Source of the DNA: Bacillota bacterium
Lineage (GTDB): Bacteria > Bacillota > Clostridia > Oscillospirales > Ruminococcaceae
Assembly (NCBI GenBank): GCA_023391875.1
Contig: JAEWAB010000005.1
Location: forward strand, 124,001-188,000
Length of the DNA stretch: 64,000 bases
Direction of reading: 5' to 3'
How positions within the stretch are numbered: position 1 is the stretch's first letter; the number at the start of each line of letters is the position of its first letter. The notes beneath the pieces are model-generated. The model was given only the letters and a program-made list of their open reading frames with translations. It was not told the origin of the DNA and did no database searches. Both the position numbers and the translations under genes were made by a program. Of the stretch, positions 41,539 to 50,375 are shown one piece after another.

Positions 41539-42831
41539 TTATGATGACTCCTCTTCATCCGCCGCGCTTAGGTCTTTGGGCACTGGGCCGGCCGTATTAC
41601 CCGGACTACGTGCGAACTTGATAATAATATAGGTTATCCCTAAAACAGTAGCAATGCCTGCCCCGGCCATGACGACCTTGGAAAAATCGCTCAAACCGCC
41701 CGCTGTCTGAAGCGTAGACGCTCTTTTGCTGTCGGCATTCACAACGCCTACAGACTGCCCGTCATTATTAGAGGGTTCGGCAGAGGTTTGTTGACTGCCA
41801 TCGGTTGTGATTTCCCTATTTTCAGATGCGGGCTGCCCGAGTACCGCATTGCCGCCATAGATCGGACTGCCCCGCCCCACCGCGTCGCTGCCGTTAGGGT
41901 AACCGGGGGTATTCGCCGAGGGTGGCGTGGCATCATCATCCGCATTCTCGCGACCGCTTTCTCTGGAGGAGTGATTGCTGCCTGTACTACTGTCGCTATC
42001 CGTCGGCCGGGAGGATACGGGACTGGATGAATCGTTTCCGCCGCCCATAACGAGCTGTTCGCCGGAAAAATAAATATTCGCGAGTATCGCGCTGTATCGT
42101 ATAGGAAACGGTGACCATTGCAGCGGTGATATGCCGGTTACCATTCTGCTTGGCTGGTTGACTTCGACCTTGATATACTTGCTGCCTGCGGGAAGGTCGG
42201 CCACAATCTTGCAGTATAAAGCGCCCGAGAGTGTATTCAGTGTCTCACCGCTCTGAAGCTGTACGATACTGTGGGTAATACGGGTGTATGCCCTGCCGTC
42301 TGCGGAAGAGTAGATATTGACAAAGGCATAGGAGAGCCGCGCAGGTGCTCCCACAACAGCCGGATCAAGCCGATTAAAACCTAAAGCGTCTGTTTGAGAG
42401 TCATATGTAAGGTAATAGTATTTTTCTCCGTCCTGTACGCAAAGGCTTTGGGCCCCGGCATCGTATAACATGGGAAGGAGCCTGCCCCCTGCCGCCGGTT
42501 CACAAAACTGATAGGTATCGTCAACGGCAGAATATTGGGCAAACAGCCCATACGTAGCATAAAAGCCCACACACACTGTTTGAGCCCCTGTGGCCTTAAA
42601 AACGACGCTGCCTGTTTCGGAACGGTTGGAAAGCACCATGCCGGATGCATCCGGTGGATTGTCAATAGAGAGGATAGCACCAATGTTATTTACATATGTC
42701 AAATTATCAATGACGGTATATCCATCCCCCACAGGCTGGTTAAAATCCTCGCCGTACTCTTTGGCAAAAAGGGGAATGGAAAGAAAGCAAAATATCAGCA
42801 GCAGACAGCAAGCCCTCTCGACATTTTTCAT
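41539..42831 (-). CDS. Exported, C-terminally membrane-anchored protein of unknown function
   Basis: A 430-residue protein that I do not recognise. A signal peptide (LLLIFCFLSIPLFA) is followed by a beta-rich ectodomain of about 240 residues with many Tyr and Gly. Next is a low-complexity Ser/Asp/Asn/Pro linker, then a single membrane helix VVMAGAGIATVLGITYIIIK and a short acidic cytoplasmic tail. The beta-rich part contains repeats of aromatic residues that suggest a carbohydrate-binding or lectin-like fold, by impression. The start ATG 42831 follows GGGGG. A MITE-like element (copy 2) begins 24 bp upstream, so the promoter must be the element itself or lie beyond it. Confidence 0.7.
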   Translation of the reverse strand: MKNVERACCLLLIFCFLSIPLFAKEYGEDFNQPVGDGYTVIDNLTYVNNIGAILSIDNPPDASGMVLSNRSETGSVVFKATGAQTVCVGFYATYGLFAQYSAVDDTYQFCEPAAGGRLLPMLYDAGAQSLCVQDGEKYYYLTYDSQTDALGFNRLDPAVVGAPARLSYAFVNIYSSADGRAYTRITHSIVQLQSGETLNTLSGALYCKIVADLPAGSKYIKVEVNQPSRMVTGISPLQWSPFPIRYSAILANIYFSGEQLVMGGGNDSSSPVSSRPTDSDSSTGSNHSSRESGRENADDDATPPSANTPGYPNGSDAVGRGSPIYGGNAVLGQPASENREITTDGSQQTSAEPSNNDGQSVGVVNADSKRASTLQTAGGLSDFSKVVMAGAGIATVLGITYIIIKFARSPGNTAGPVPKDLSAADEEESS

Positions 42832-42854
42832 TGAGTCATCCCCCATTTTGTATC

Positions 42855-42956
42855 ATACTAATTCCAATAAGAAATAAACCGTAAAAATTCTTCACAAAAG
42901 GCATAAATGGGGCCTTTTGCGCGAATTTTTTCTATATTTCTAATTGTAATAAGTAT
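42855..42956 (+). mobile_element. MITE-like repeat, copy 2 of 3 (102 bp)
   Basis: Nearly identical to 11187-11288, differing at a handful of positions. It lies 24 bp upstream of the exported protein gene. Terminal inverted repeats and the internal CAAAAGGC/GCCTTTTG hairpin are intact. Confidence 0.8.
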
Positions 42957-43176
42957 AAAAAAATTATATTTATGGGTTATTCTTACTACAAATCATACCA
43001 TGTCCATATTTGTTGTCAACAGGATTCGTCAAATTTCGTCACGCCTGTGCAAATTATTGCAAATTGATATCCAAAGTTTTCATAAAACGACCCGTATTTT
43101 CATTGATTTTTAGCCCCAAATGCTTTAAAATAGAATAGAAATTGAATCGAAAAGTTTCGAAGTATTCTATTGTGCA

Positions 43177-43202
43177 TAAAATTCTCACACTGCAATCGAT
43201 TA
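43177..43202 (+). promoter_or_regulatory. Possible SigD (sigma-28) promoter of the chemotaxis receptor
   Basis: TAAA (43177-43180), 14 bases, ATCGATTA (43195-43202), compared with TAAA-N15-GCCGATAA. It is 84 bases before the receptor start. The rest of the AT-rich gap 42957-43285 has no gene. Confidence 0.5.
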
Positions 43203-43285
43203 CCGACTGTGCTTAATACCAAACTTCAGTGCTTCCGGATGTATTACCAAAATATCTTGACGTTCTTAAGTGAAGGAGAATCATC

Positions 43286-44983
43286 ATGCTTAAAAAGTCG
43301 ATCGTCCTGAAAATGCTGCTCATGATATTCGTCCCTATTATGGTGCTTTTCAGTGCCTGTGCAGTGCTGGTAACCGTTTTGGTGACCAGTAACTTTGAGG
43401 GAACCATTAAAGAAAATATCATCAGCCAAAGCAAGCAGATTGCAACCCAGATTGCCACACTGGACAACCCCGAACTGGCTCACAGCGTTGTGGATTGGAG
43501 CAGCTATGGCGAAAAGGGTGCCTATATTCTGTTAAACGCCGCAAATGAAATTATTGCGAGTACCAACAGTACCTTTGACGGCAAAGCGATTACGGATGTT
43601 CTGGAAGAGAATGCCCTTACCAAGCTGAGTGAGCAGGTAGGCACGCCTTCAACAGATATTTTTAATTCCACACAGTCAATGTGCGTCATTAATAGTGTTG
43701 GTACCAGCAACATGAAGCTGCTGCTGGCGGTGCCGCTGACGGAGCTTACCGGCGCCACCGATACGATTCGCACCACCTTGATTATCGTGTTTGCGGGCAT
43801 GCTGGTGCTTACCTTTGCAGCCGTGCTCGCCGCCACCATTATTATTGTAAAGCCCATCAATAAGATCAAGGACGCCGCGCAGCAGATTTCGGAAGGAAAT
43901 TTCTTTGTAACGGTGGATGTGCGTTCCAAGGACGAAATCGGTGAGCTTGCAAACGCCATTAAAAAGACGGTCGCGCGCCTGAGCAATTACGTGCTGTATA
44001 TTGATGAGATTACCGAGGTGCTCACCTCGATCTCGGACGGCGACCTGACCTTTTCCCTGCGCAATGAGTATATCGGCGAGTTTAGCAGCATTAAGGATGC
44101 ACTGATGAATATCTCCGGTTCACTCAACCGCACGATGGCCAACATCAATAACGCCGCCGAGCAGGTGACAAACGGCAGCATGCAGGTTTCGGGGGCGTCG
44201 CAAGCGCTGTCGCAGGGCTCCACCCAGCAGGCCACCGCTGTAGAGGAGCTTTCGGCGACCATGAAAGAGGTAAACGATCAGGTAGTACATAACGCCGAAA
44301 ACGCAAAGAACGCGAATTCTTTGTCGCTTGAAACCGTAAACAGCGTTGAGAAATGCAGCGAGCTGATGCGCAATATGCTCGAGGCGATGGAGCAAATTCA
44401 CGCAGCCTCCTCGAACATTGCTAAAATCATTAAGGTAATAGACGATATCTCATTCCAGACCAACATACTGGCGCTCAACGCCGCCGTTGAGGCTGCCCGC
44501 GCCGGTGCCGCCGGCAAGGGCTTTGCCGTAGTGGCCGACGAGGTGCGCAACCTTGCAACTAAGAGCGCGCAGGCTGCGAAGAATACGACCGAGCTGATCG
44601 AATCCTCTATCGCTGCGGTCGGCAAGGGCGTGGATATTGCCAAAAAGACCGCCGATTCCCTCGAGGACATCGTAGCGGACTGCAACAAGTCGAGCAAGCT
44701 GATTAACGAGATTACGGTTGCGACCGACGATCAGGCAACCGCACTCATGCAGATTACACAGAGTGTGGACCAGATTTCCGCGGTTGTAGAGACGAACTCC
44801 GCCACCGCGCAGCAAACCGCGGCGGCAAGTGAGGAGCTTTCTTCGCAGTCTGAGATGCTCAGAAAGCTGACCAGCCACTTTAAGCTTAAAGGTGACGGGG
44901 CGGCGGATGACGACAGCGCAAGCGAGTATTCCGACTACACCGCAGATGAATCCGACGATTATGCCTACAGTACCGAAAACTAA
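43286..44983 (+). CDS. Methyl-accepting chemotaxis protein
   Basis: A 565-residue receptor. A membrane helix (MLLMIFVPIMVLFSACAVLV) leads into an extracytoplasmic sensor of about 130 residues, then a second helix (TLIIVFAGMLVLTFAAVLAA), a HAMP domain (INKIKDAAQQISEGNFFV) and the methyl-accepting signalling domain. The hairpin tip is FQTNILALNAAVEAARAGAA followed by GKGFAVVADEVRNLA. It couples ligand sensing to CheA/CheW at the flagellar motor. The ligand is unknown. AAGGAG precedes the ATG. It is monocistronic, just upstream of metK on the same strand. Confidence 0.95.
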   Translation: MLKKSIVLKMLLMIFVPIMVLFSACAVLVTVLVTSNFEGTIKENIISQSKQIATQIATLDNPELAHSVVDWSSYGEKGAYILLNAANEIIASTNSTFDGKAITDVLEENALTKLSEQVGTPSTDIFNSTQSMCVINSVGTSNMKLLLAVPLTELTGATDTIRTTLIIVFAGMLVLTFAAVLAATIIIVKPINKIKDAAQQISEGNFFVTVDVRSKDEIGELANAIKKTVARLSNYVLYIDEITEVLTSISDGDLTFSLRNEYIGEFSSIKDALMNISGSLNRTMANINNAAEQVTNGSMQVSGASQALSQGSTQQATAVEELSATMKEVNDQVVHNAENAKNANSLSLETVNSVEKCSELMRNMLEAMEQIHAASSNIAKIIKVIDDISFQTNILALNAAVEAARAGAAGKGFAVVADEVRNLATKSAQAAKNTTELIESSIAAVGKGVDIAKKTADSLEDIVADCNKSSKLINEITVATDDQATALMQITQSVDQISAVVETNSATAQQTAAASEELSSQSEMLRKLTSHFKLKGDGAADDDSASEYSDYTADESDDYAYSTEN

Positions 44984-45029
44984 TAATTATCTTTCAATCG
45001 TTTTTTGTTGTACTATGTTCTTTTCGGTC

Positions 45030-45057
45030 TTGACAAATCGACCACGTATGCTATTAT
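45030..45057 (+). promoter_or_regulatory. Promoter of the metK riboswitch transcript
   Basis: TTGACA (45030-45035), 16 bases, then TATTAT (45052-45057), about 17 bases before the SAM-I aptamer. Confidence 0.7.
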
Positions 45058-45073
45058 AGTAACAATTGAATAT

Positions 45074-45165
45074 CCTTATCAAGAGTGGTGGAGGGACAGG
45101 CCCTGTGAAACCCGGCAACCTGCGTACAGTAAGGTGCCAATTCCTGCGTGAAACGAGAGATGAGG
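45074..45165 (+). ncRNA. SAM-I (S-box) riboswitch aptamer before metK
   Basis: P1 pairs CCTTATC (45074-45080) with GATGAGG (45159-45165). Between them are the conserved pieces AAGAGTGGTGGAGGGA, CCCTGTGAAACCCGGCAACC and GGTGCCAATTCCTGC. This matches the S-box consensus. The 3' P1 strand can instead pair with GCCTC in the terminator (45185-45189), giving SAM-dependent termination of metK. Confidence 0.96.
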
Positions 45166-45181
45166 CTTAATAAACATAAAA

Positions 45182-45218
45182 AAGCGCCTCAACCTGTCGG
45201 TTGGGGCGTTTATTTTTT
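45182..45218 (+). terminator. SAM riboswitch expression-platform terminator
   Basis: AAGCGCCTCAACC (45182-45194) pairs with GGTTGGGGCGTTT (45199-45211) around TGTC, followed by a T-rich tract. It lies directly downstream of the aptamer, whose P1 3' strand competes with it. Confidence 0.92.
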
Positions 45219-45345
45219 ATTTTATGCCTTACAATAATGACGACTGGCTGAAAGCCTATCTTTCAGCCGATGGTGCGATAGATACCGTGTCATTACATCA
45301 TCATCAGGGGGAATTCAATCAGTACATTAAATGGAGGAACAAAGA

Positions 45346-46527
45346 ATGTCTAAAATGCTGTTTACATCCGAATCCGTCACCGAGGGGCACCCCGACAAAA
45401 TATGCGACCAGATCTCCGACGCTGTGCTCGACGCTATACTGGAGCAGGACCCTCTTGCGCGTGTGGCGTGTGAAACCACCGTCACCACCGGCATGGTGCT
45501 GCTGATGGGCGAGATTACCTGCAACTGCTACGTGGATATCCCCAAGATTGCGCGTTCGGTGGTTGCAGACATTGGCTATAACCGCGCGAAGTTCGGTTTC
45601 GACGCCACCACCTGTGCGGTGCTTACCTCAATTGACGAGCAGTCGCCCGACATTGCCATGGGCGTTAACAACGCACTGGAAACCCGAGACGGGCAAACTG
45701 ATGCTTTCGACACCGGCGCAGGTGACCAGGGCATGATGTTCGGCTATGCGTGCGACGAAACCAGCGAGCTGATGCCCATGCCCATTTCACTGGCACACCG
45801 CCTCGCCAAGCGCCTCACCGAGGTGCGCAAGGACGGTACCCTGCCCTACCTGCGCCCGGACGGCAAAACACAGGTGACGATTGAATACCGCGACGGCAGG
45901 CCCGTACGCGTTGATACAGTCGTGGTTTCCACCCAGCACAACCCCGAAGTTACACTGGAGCAGATAAGAAGCGACGTGATTGAGCAGGTGATCCGCCCCG
46001 TTATCTCCTCCGCGTTGCTTGACGAGAACACCCGTTACTTTGTAAACCCCACCGGCAGGTTCGTAATCGGCGGCCCGCAGGGCGACAGCGGCCTTACCGG
46101 GCGCAAGATTATCGTAGACACCTACGGCGGCTACGCGCGCCACGGCGGCGGCGCCTTCTCGGGCAAAGACCCCACGAAGGTAGACCGTTCGGCGGCCTAC
46201 GCGGCGCGCTATGTGGCAAAGAACATTGTCGCAGCCAAGCTTGCCACCAAGTGTGAGATTCAGCTCGCCTACGCCATCGGCGTGGCGCACCCCGTATCCA
46301 TTATGGTGGACACCTTCGGCACCGGCGCGGTACCGGACGAGGAGCTGTCACAGGCGGTAAACAAGCTGTTCGACCTGCGCCCCGCGGCAATCATCAATGC
46401 GTTGGAGCTCAGAAAGCCCATCTATCGCCAGCTAGCCGCATACGGGCATATGGGCCGCGAGGATTTAGGCGTAGCCTGGGAGAAGACCGATAAGGCGGAA
46501 GCGCTTAAAAAGTATTTTAACCGCTAG
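45346..46527 (+). CDS. metK: S-adenosylmethionine synthetase
   Basis: A 393-residue enzyme. It starts MSKMLFTSESVTEGHPDKIC with the conserved GHPDK; other signatures are GAGDQGMMFGYA, GPQGDSGLTGRKIIVDTYGG and GGGAFSGKDPTKVDRSAAYA. It makes SAM from methionine and ATP, and its product shuts down its own transcript through the SAM-I riboswitch. The ATG 45346 follows GGAGG by 8 bases; an ATG at 45331 has no good ribosome binding site. SAM made here feeds MiaB, FkbM and other methylases in the window. Confidence 0.97.
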   Translation: MSKMLFTSESVTEGHPDKICDQISDAVLDAILEQDPLARVACETTVTTGMVLLMGEITCNCYVDIPKIARSVVADIGYNRAKFGFDATTCAVLTSIDEQSPDIAMGVNNALETRDGQTDAFDTGAGDQGMMFGYACDETSELMPMPISLAHRLAKRLTEVRKDGTLPYLRPDGKTQVTIEYRDGRPVRVDTVVVSTQHNPEVTLEQIRSDVIEQVIRPVISSALLDENTRYFVNPTGRFVIGGPQGDSGLTGRKIIVDTYGGYARHGGGAFSGKDPTKVDRSAAYAARYVAKNIVAAKLATKCEIQLAYAIGVAHPVSIMVDTFGTGAVPDEELSQAVNKLFDLRPAAIINALELRKPIYRQLAAYGHMGREDLGVAWEKTDKAEALKKYFNR

Positions 46528-46560
46528 TCATTTAACTACAGACCAGACGCAAATACAGAA

Positions 46561-46592
46561 AAGCGGCAGGAACGAATTCGTTCCTGCCGCTT
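46561..46592 (+). terminator. Terminator after metK, bidirectional
   Basis: A perfect 16-base inverted repeat centred on GAATTC (46561-46592), followed by ATTGTTATTT. It also lies at the end of the convergent flagellar gene. Confidence 0.75.
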
Positions 46593-46596
46593 ATTG

Positions 46597-47082
46597 TTAT
46601 TTCTTAAAATCATACTTCGCGCCGACAGAGGAGGGTTTTGCCGTGAAGTACAAGGTATCCACTACCCTGCGCTGGCCGGACATCCCTTTCAATTCCTCCA
46701 CCATGCCGCTGCGCTCTTTCTCGGTTTTGGTGATCATTTTCTTATCGATGATAGCAATGTCTTTTAACAGGATATAAATCTGTTTTGCCAGTGCAAGAGC
46801 ACCGCTAAAGCGTGTGTCCCGCAGGAAAACCTCCTGACCGCGCAAAGCCTGAGCCACCGCGGAGAGGGACGCGTCTTCGGTTACGGTAAGGCATCGCCTG
46901 ATGCGCATATCGGCGGCATTCACCTCATCGATGATATGGCGGCGCTCTTCCAAAAGCCCAAGCACCTGCCCAACCTCACAGTTGAGCAAGGAGACGGTAA
47001 GGGCATGATAATCACGCATCTGATTGAGCTTAAAAGACAGATGCTCATTTAACTGCGCGATATCCTGGTCGCTAACTTTCAT
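46597..47082 (-). CDS. Flagellar chaperone-like helical protein (FlgN/FliT-type)
   Basis: A 161-residue, almost purely helical protein beginning MKVSDQDIAQLNEHLSFKLN with heptad-like stretches (LGLLEERRHIIDEVNAADMR, LALAKQIYILLKDIAIIDKK). It sits directly after fliS in the fliD-fliS gene line. The length and helical nature fit FlgN/FliT-type export chaperones or motility-associated proteins, but the sequence itself is not diagnostic. The start ATG has no strong ribosome binding site. Confidence in the CDS is high, in the function low. Confidence 0.65.
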   Translation of the reverse strand: MKVSDQDIAQLNEHLSFKLNQMRDYHALTVSLLNCEVGQVLGLLEERRHIIDEVNAADMRIRRCLTVTEDASLSAVAQALRGQEVFLRDTRFSGALALAKQIYILLKDIAIIDKKMITKTEKERSGMVEELKGMSGQRRVVDTLYFTAKPSSVGAKYDFKK

Positions 47083-47127
47083 GGACTATATCACTCCATT
47101 AAACTGCTAAGCTAACAGTTCTATGCT

Positions 47128-47502
47128 TTAGTTTTTACGCGTTGATTTCTCGGCAGTGGAAAATGCCTCACGTAGCTCCTTTAAAAGGGGAATCACATCA
47201 TTAACGGGCTGTGTATCCTTCTTGATATTGGCGGTTACAAGCTGGTTCTTGATGTAAGTATACAGCGGCGCAAGCTCGCCTGCAAGGCTGTAATTATTAT
47301 CTAAAGAGGAGTTTAAATACGAAACAATGTCCTGCGCCTTTTTCAGCGACAGATTGGCCGCCTCAAAATCCTTATCGGTTAGATACTTAACGGCAAAGTT
47401 GCAGCGTTTAATCGCCTCATCATAAAGCTTAACAATCATTTCACCCGGAGTAAGCGTAATAATGGACTGTTGCTTGTATTGGTCATAGGCTGATGTGTAC
47501 AT
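47128..47502 (-). CDS. fliS: Flagellar export chaperone FliS
   Basis: A 124-residue protein: MYTSAYDQYKQQSIITLTPG, then EMIVKLYDEAIKRCNFAVKY, FEAANLSLKKAQDIVSYLNS and SLAGELAPLYTYIKNQLV, which match the four-helix FliS. It binds the C-terminus of flagellin and prevents early polymerisation. The start ATG 47502 follows GGGGAA; the frame is open from 47532. It is 97 bp downstream of fliD. Flagellin genes are not in this window. Confidence 0.93.
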   Translation of the reverse strand: MYTSAYDQYKQQSIITLTPGEMIVKLYDEAIKRCNFAVKYLTDKDFEAANLSLKKAQDIVSYLNSSLDNNYSLAGELAPLYTYIKNQLVTANIKKDTQPVNDVIPLLKELREAFSTAEKSTRKN

Positions 47503-47599
47503 ATCGTTTCCCCGTTTCTTCGGCGAGTACATTGTTTACGCTGCGCCGCTAATCTCGCCTGAAAGGCGGCCGTTCAGTTCTGCTGCCGGAAGTTTATGC

Positions 47600-50152
47600 T
47601 TAACCGCCAAGCTGAGAGGTAAGCCAGCTGCTTTGGGCATTTAACTGGCTGAGGGCTGTCTCCATCGCCGAGAACTGCTTCCATAGCCGCGTTTCTTCCG
47701 CAGTCAGTTTATCCTTAAGCTCGGCGATCCTCTCGTCAAGATCGCTGAGCTGCTGAGCCTGATCACTGTCGGAATGCCCGGCAGTACCCGAAATTTCTAC
47801 CAGCAAGCCGGTAGTAAGCACGCTGGGGCTACCGTACTTATCTATTGCGCCAGCGAATTTATCCGAAACACCCTCTTCCGGGTCGGTAAACAGACGGGTG
47901 ACGCCTTCGTGGTCTTGGTTGAGCATCTCGCGGAACTTTTCCTCGTTAAGCCCAAGCTTCGCACCGTCGGTAATGCTTACGGTCATGGAGATACCGATGT
48001 CTTCCAGTGTATAGGGTGAGTTGGGCGATTTGGAAACCAGCACATCGTAGAAGTCGTTGAGCATTTCGTTGAGCAGCTGATCGTTTTTGACAATACCGCT
48101 CTTGGACTTATCCTCCCACAGCTTAATCTGGCTTTCGGACATGTCCTTGCGCTGATCCTCGGTAAGGGGAGGATAGTCGGCATTGGTCTCTTCGTTGAGC
48201 TTGCCCTTTACCGCGGTGACGATTTTATTATACTCATCCACAAAGCTCTGGACTGTTTTAACGATCTCATCAAGGTTTTGGGTGGAGCTGATGGTAATGG
48301 GTGGTGTGGTATCGTTAGTATGGGTATAGGTATCGTTTAGCTGAAGGTTGATACCATTCACGTTAAAGGAGTTGGTATTGCGCTCAATCCTTGTGCCGTC
48401 GGCAAGGGTGATAACCGCATTTTGGCCCGCGGTTTCCTTAACGTTTTGAGTGGCATTGGGGCTGAAAGAAGAAACGCCCATAAAAGCTTTTGCAAGGCCA
48501 CCGTCATCGGAGAATGCAAGTGGGTGGTTGCTGCTACCGTCGGATTTTAAAGAAAGCTTGCCGTCGGCGAAGGTAGCTGTAATACCTGTAATATCCTTTT
48601 GATTGTTAATTTTCTCTAGCAGAACACTAATACTATCACCAGGGTCGTATGATATTGGTACCTGATTTACATCTTTAACACCAAGTGTTAAGGTTCCAGA
48701 ACCCAGACCCAGTAATGATAGTGTTGGATTTTCAGGCAGTGTATTAGAGGTACCTTTATCAAACTTTAGCGCATTAAGTAGTTCTGCGGCCTCACCCTCG
48801 TCATCTACGGTATTGAGAGTAACTCTTTTATTATTTTTTATTTCAAGTTCGAAAGACACAGTTGTACTACCCGGATTAGTTTTAAACTGAACATCACTGT
48901 TGCCAAAGGCAGACTTTAATTGGCTGTTGAAGGAATCCACCATAGCCTGATACTGAACAGCAGGATCCTCTTCAGCTGGATCAATGGTAGGCATCTTGAT
49001 GGTTTTAGTTACCCCGTTTACCGTTATGTCAAACGATTTATCCGAAAGCCCAGCCCAGCCCGACTGGGGAAGCATAAACTCGCCCTTCGCTACCATTCTG
49101 GTGGCATAGGTAACCGGGCTTTCAATCTCATTCACCTCAGAGGTAGAAATACCGAACATGGCGCTGAGCAGGTTGCCCTTTAGCTGGGAAACAGTAATGT
49201 TGTTACCGGTACCCGAGGTGGTAGAGGTCATGGTGAACTTATCGTCTATATCAGAGTAGGCAATCTTCACCCCGGCCTCGCTGGAGTTGATGGTGTTGAT
49301 CACCTTCATCACCGAGTCGGAGCTTGAGAAGTTAAAATCTACGCCGTTTATGGTAAAGGCAAAAGAACCGCCCACAAGCGCGGTGGCGAACGAGGTATTG
49401 CCGAGAGTTTTGGCGATATCGACATGCGTGGACTGGCCAGATTTAAGGCCAATAGAAGCGAGCATATCCGCATCGCCCGAGATGGTTACCTTGCTGGTGC
49501 CGCTGCCTGCAATTTTAAATGTATCTTTAATACTATCACCGTTAGTGTCGGTATGAGTTATGGAAATTCTGGGAATAGGAGTTTCTTCAGTGCTTCCGGC
49601 AGCCATACCAAATGCTTTGTTAAGTGCATCCTGTGGGTCATCACCAAAATCAATGGTTTTTGTGACACCGTCCAGAGTAACCATCATCTGTTTTCCATTT
49701 AACGCATTTTCCCCACCCACACCAACAATACCGCCGGAAACCGCTGTACCGCTTTCCAGCGACTGCGCGACCGCAAGGTGGTCAATCGACTTAATATCCA
49801 ACCTTTCACCCGTGTTGGTGGTGCTGGAGGAGACGGTTACTGCGGAAGAGGAGGACGAAACAGCCCAAGTATTAAAAGCCGATGAACTGCTTAAATTGGT
49901 GGACGGGCTTGCCACATCAAAGAAGCTGTTCTTTAAGGTATTAATGCTGTTGATAAAATCCTGATAGGTGGACTGCTTCCACTGTATTCTTTGCTTCTGC
50001 TGGTAGGCGCTGTCGATCTTCGCCTGCGCGGTAGCGGTAAGCTTTTTAATAAGGTCATCGGTGTTGATACCTGAAACCAAACCGCCGATGCCGCTAAATT
50101 TTGATGTATTACTTGAAACATTGGTGCCCAACCCGGCAACAGAACCGAACAT
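47600..50152 (-). CDS. fliD: Flagellar hook-associated protein 2 (filament cap) FliD
   Basis: An 850-residue FliD. The N-terminal conserved part is ISGINTDDLIKKL-like (GIGGLVSGINTDDLIKKLTA) with QRIQWKQSTYQDFINSINTL; the C-terminal part has EYNKIVTAVKGKLNEE, ISMTVSITDGAKLGLNEEKF and the coiled tail AEETRLWKQFSAMETALSQL. FliD caps the growing filament. The protein is longer than the usual 450-700 residues because of a large central variable region, a common adhesion or antigenic domain. A near-consensus SigD promoter lies 71 bases upstream of the start. Confidence 0.93.
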   Translation of the reverse strand: MFGSVAGLGTNVSSNTSKFSGIGGLVSGINTDDLIKKLTATAQAKIDSAYQQKQRIQWKQSTYQDFINSINTLKNSFFDVASPSTNLSSSSAFNTWAVSSSSSAVTVSSSTTNTGERLDIKSIDHLAVAQSLESGTAVSGGIVGVGGENALNGKQMMVTLDGVTKTIDFGDDPQDALNKAFGMAAGSTEETPIPRISITHTDTNGDSIKDTFKIAGSGTSKVTISGDADMLASIGLKSGQSTHVDIAKTLGNTSFATALVGGSFAFTINGVDFNFSSSDSVMKVINTINSSEAGVKIAYSDIDDKFTMTSTTSGTGNNITVSQLKGNLLSAMFGISTSEVNEIESPVTYATRMVAKGEFMLPQSGWAGLSDKSFDITVNGVTKTIKMPTIDPAEEDPAVQYQAMVDSFNSQLKSAFGNSDVQFKTNPGSTTVSFELEIKNNKRVTLNTVDDEGEAAELLNALKFDKGTSNTLPENPTLSLLGLGSGTLTLGVKDVNQVPISYDPGDSISVLLEKINNQKDITGITATFADGKLSLKSDGSSNHPLAFSDDGGLAKAFMGVSSFSPNATQNVKETAGQNAVITLADGTRIERNTNSFNVNGINLQLNDTYTHTNDTTPPITISSTQNLDEIVKTVQSFVDEYNKIVTAVKGKLNEETNADYPPLTEDQRKDMSESQIKLWEDKSKSGIVKNDQLLNEMLNDFYDVLVSKSPNSPYTLEDIGISMTVSITDGAKLGLNEEKFREMLNQDHEGVTRLFTDPEEGVSDKFAGAIDKYGSPSVLTTGLLVEISGTAGHSDSDQAQQLSDLDERIAELKDKLTAEETRLWKQFSAMETALSQLNAQSSWLTSQLGG

Positions 50153-50223
50153 ATAGATGCCCCCCTAATTGTTGATTAACTCCGATTGCGTAAATTTCTA
50201 TACGTATCCCTCTCTATTTTGTA

Positions 50224-50250
50224 ATATCGACAGCGAAGCAGAATTATTTA
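50224..50250 (-). promoter_or_regulatory. SigD (sigma-28) promoter of fliD
   Basis: On the minus strand TAAA (50247-50250), exactly 15 bases, then GTCGATAT (50224-50231). The consensus is TAAA-N15-GCCGATAT, so one mismatch. It lies about 70 bases before the fliD start. Confidence 0.8.
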
Positions 50251-50327
50251 GCATTTTAATGAAGAATTTTTACATGCTTTTAGTTACCTATTAAGTTATG
50301 CTTTATATCAATAGCCCAGAAATACGC

Positions 50328-50361
50328 AAACGCCCTGCACGCGGCAGCGAGCAGGGCGTTT
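50328..50361 (-). terminator. Terminator hairpin after the M18 aminopeptidase
   Basis: AAACGCCCTGC pairs with GCAGGGCGTTT around 12 bases, 14 bases after the stop at 50376. On the minus strand the T-tract is weak. Confidence 0.6.
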
Positions 50362-50375
50362 ATAAGACTACTTCT

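Noticed and set aside
45224..45505. Open frame of 93 codons between the SAM riboswitch terminator and metK
   Set aside because: It runs into metK in another frame, has no good ribosome binding site, and lies in the riboswitch leader; its composition is unlike a protein.
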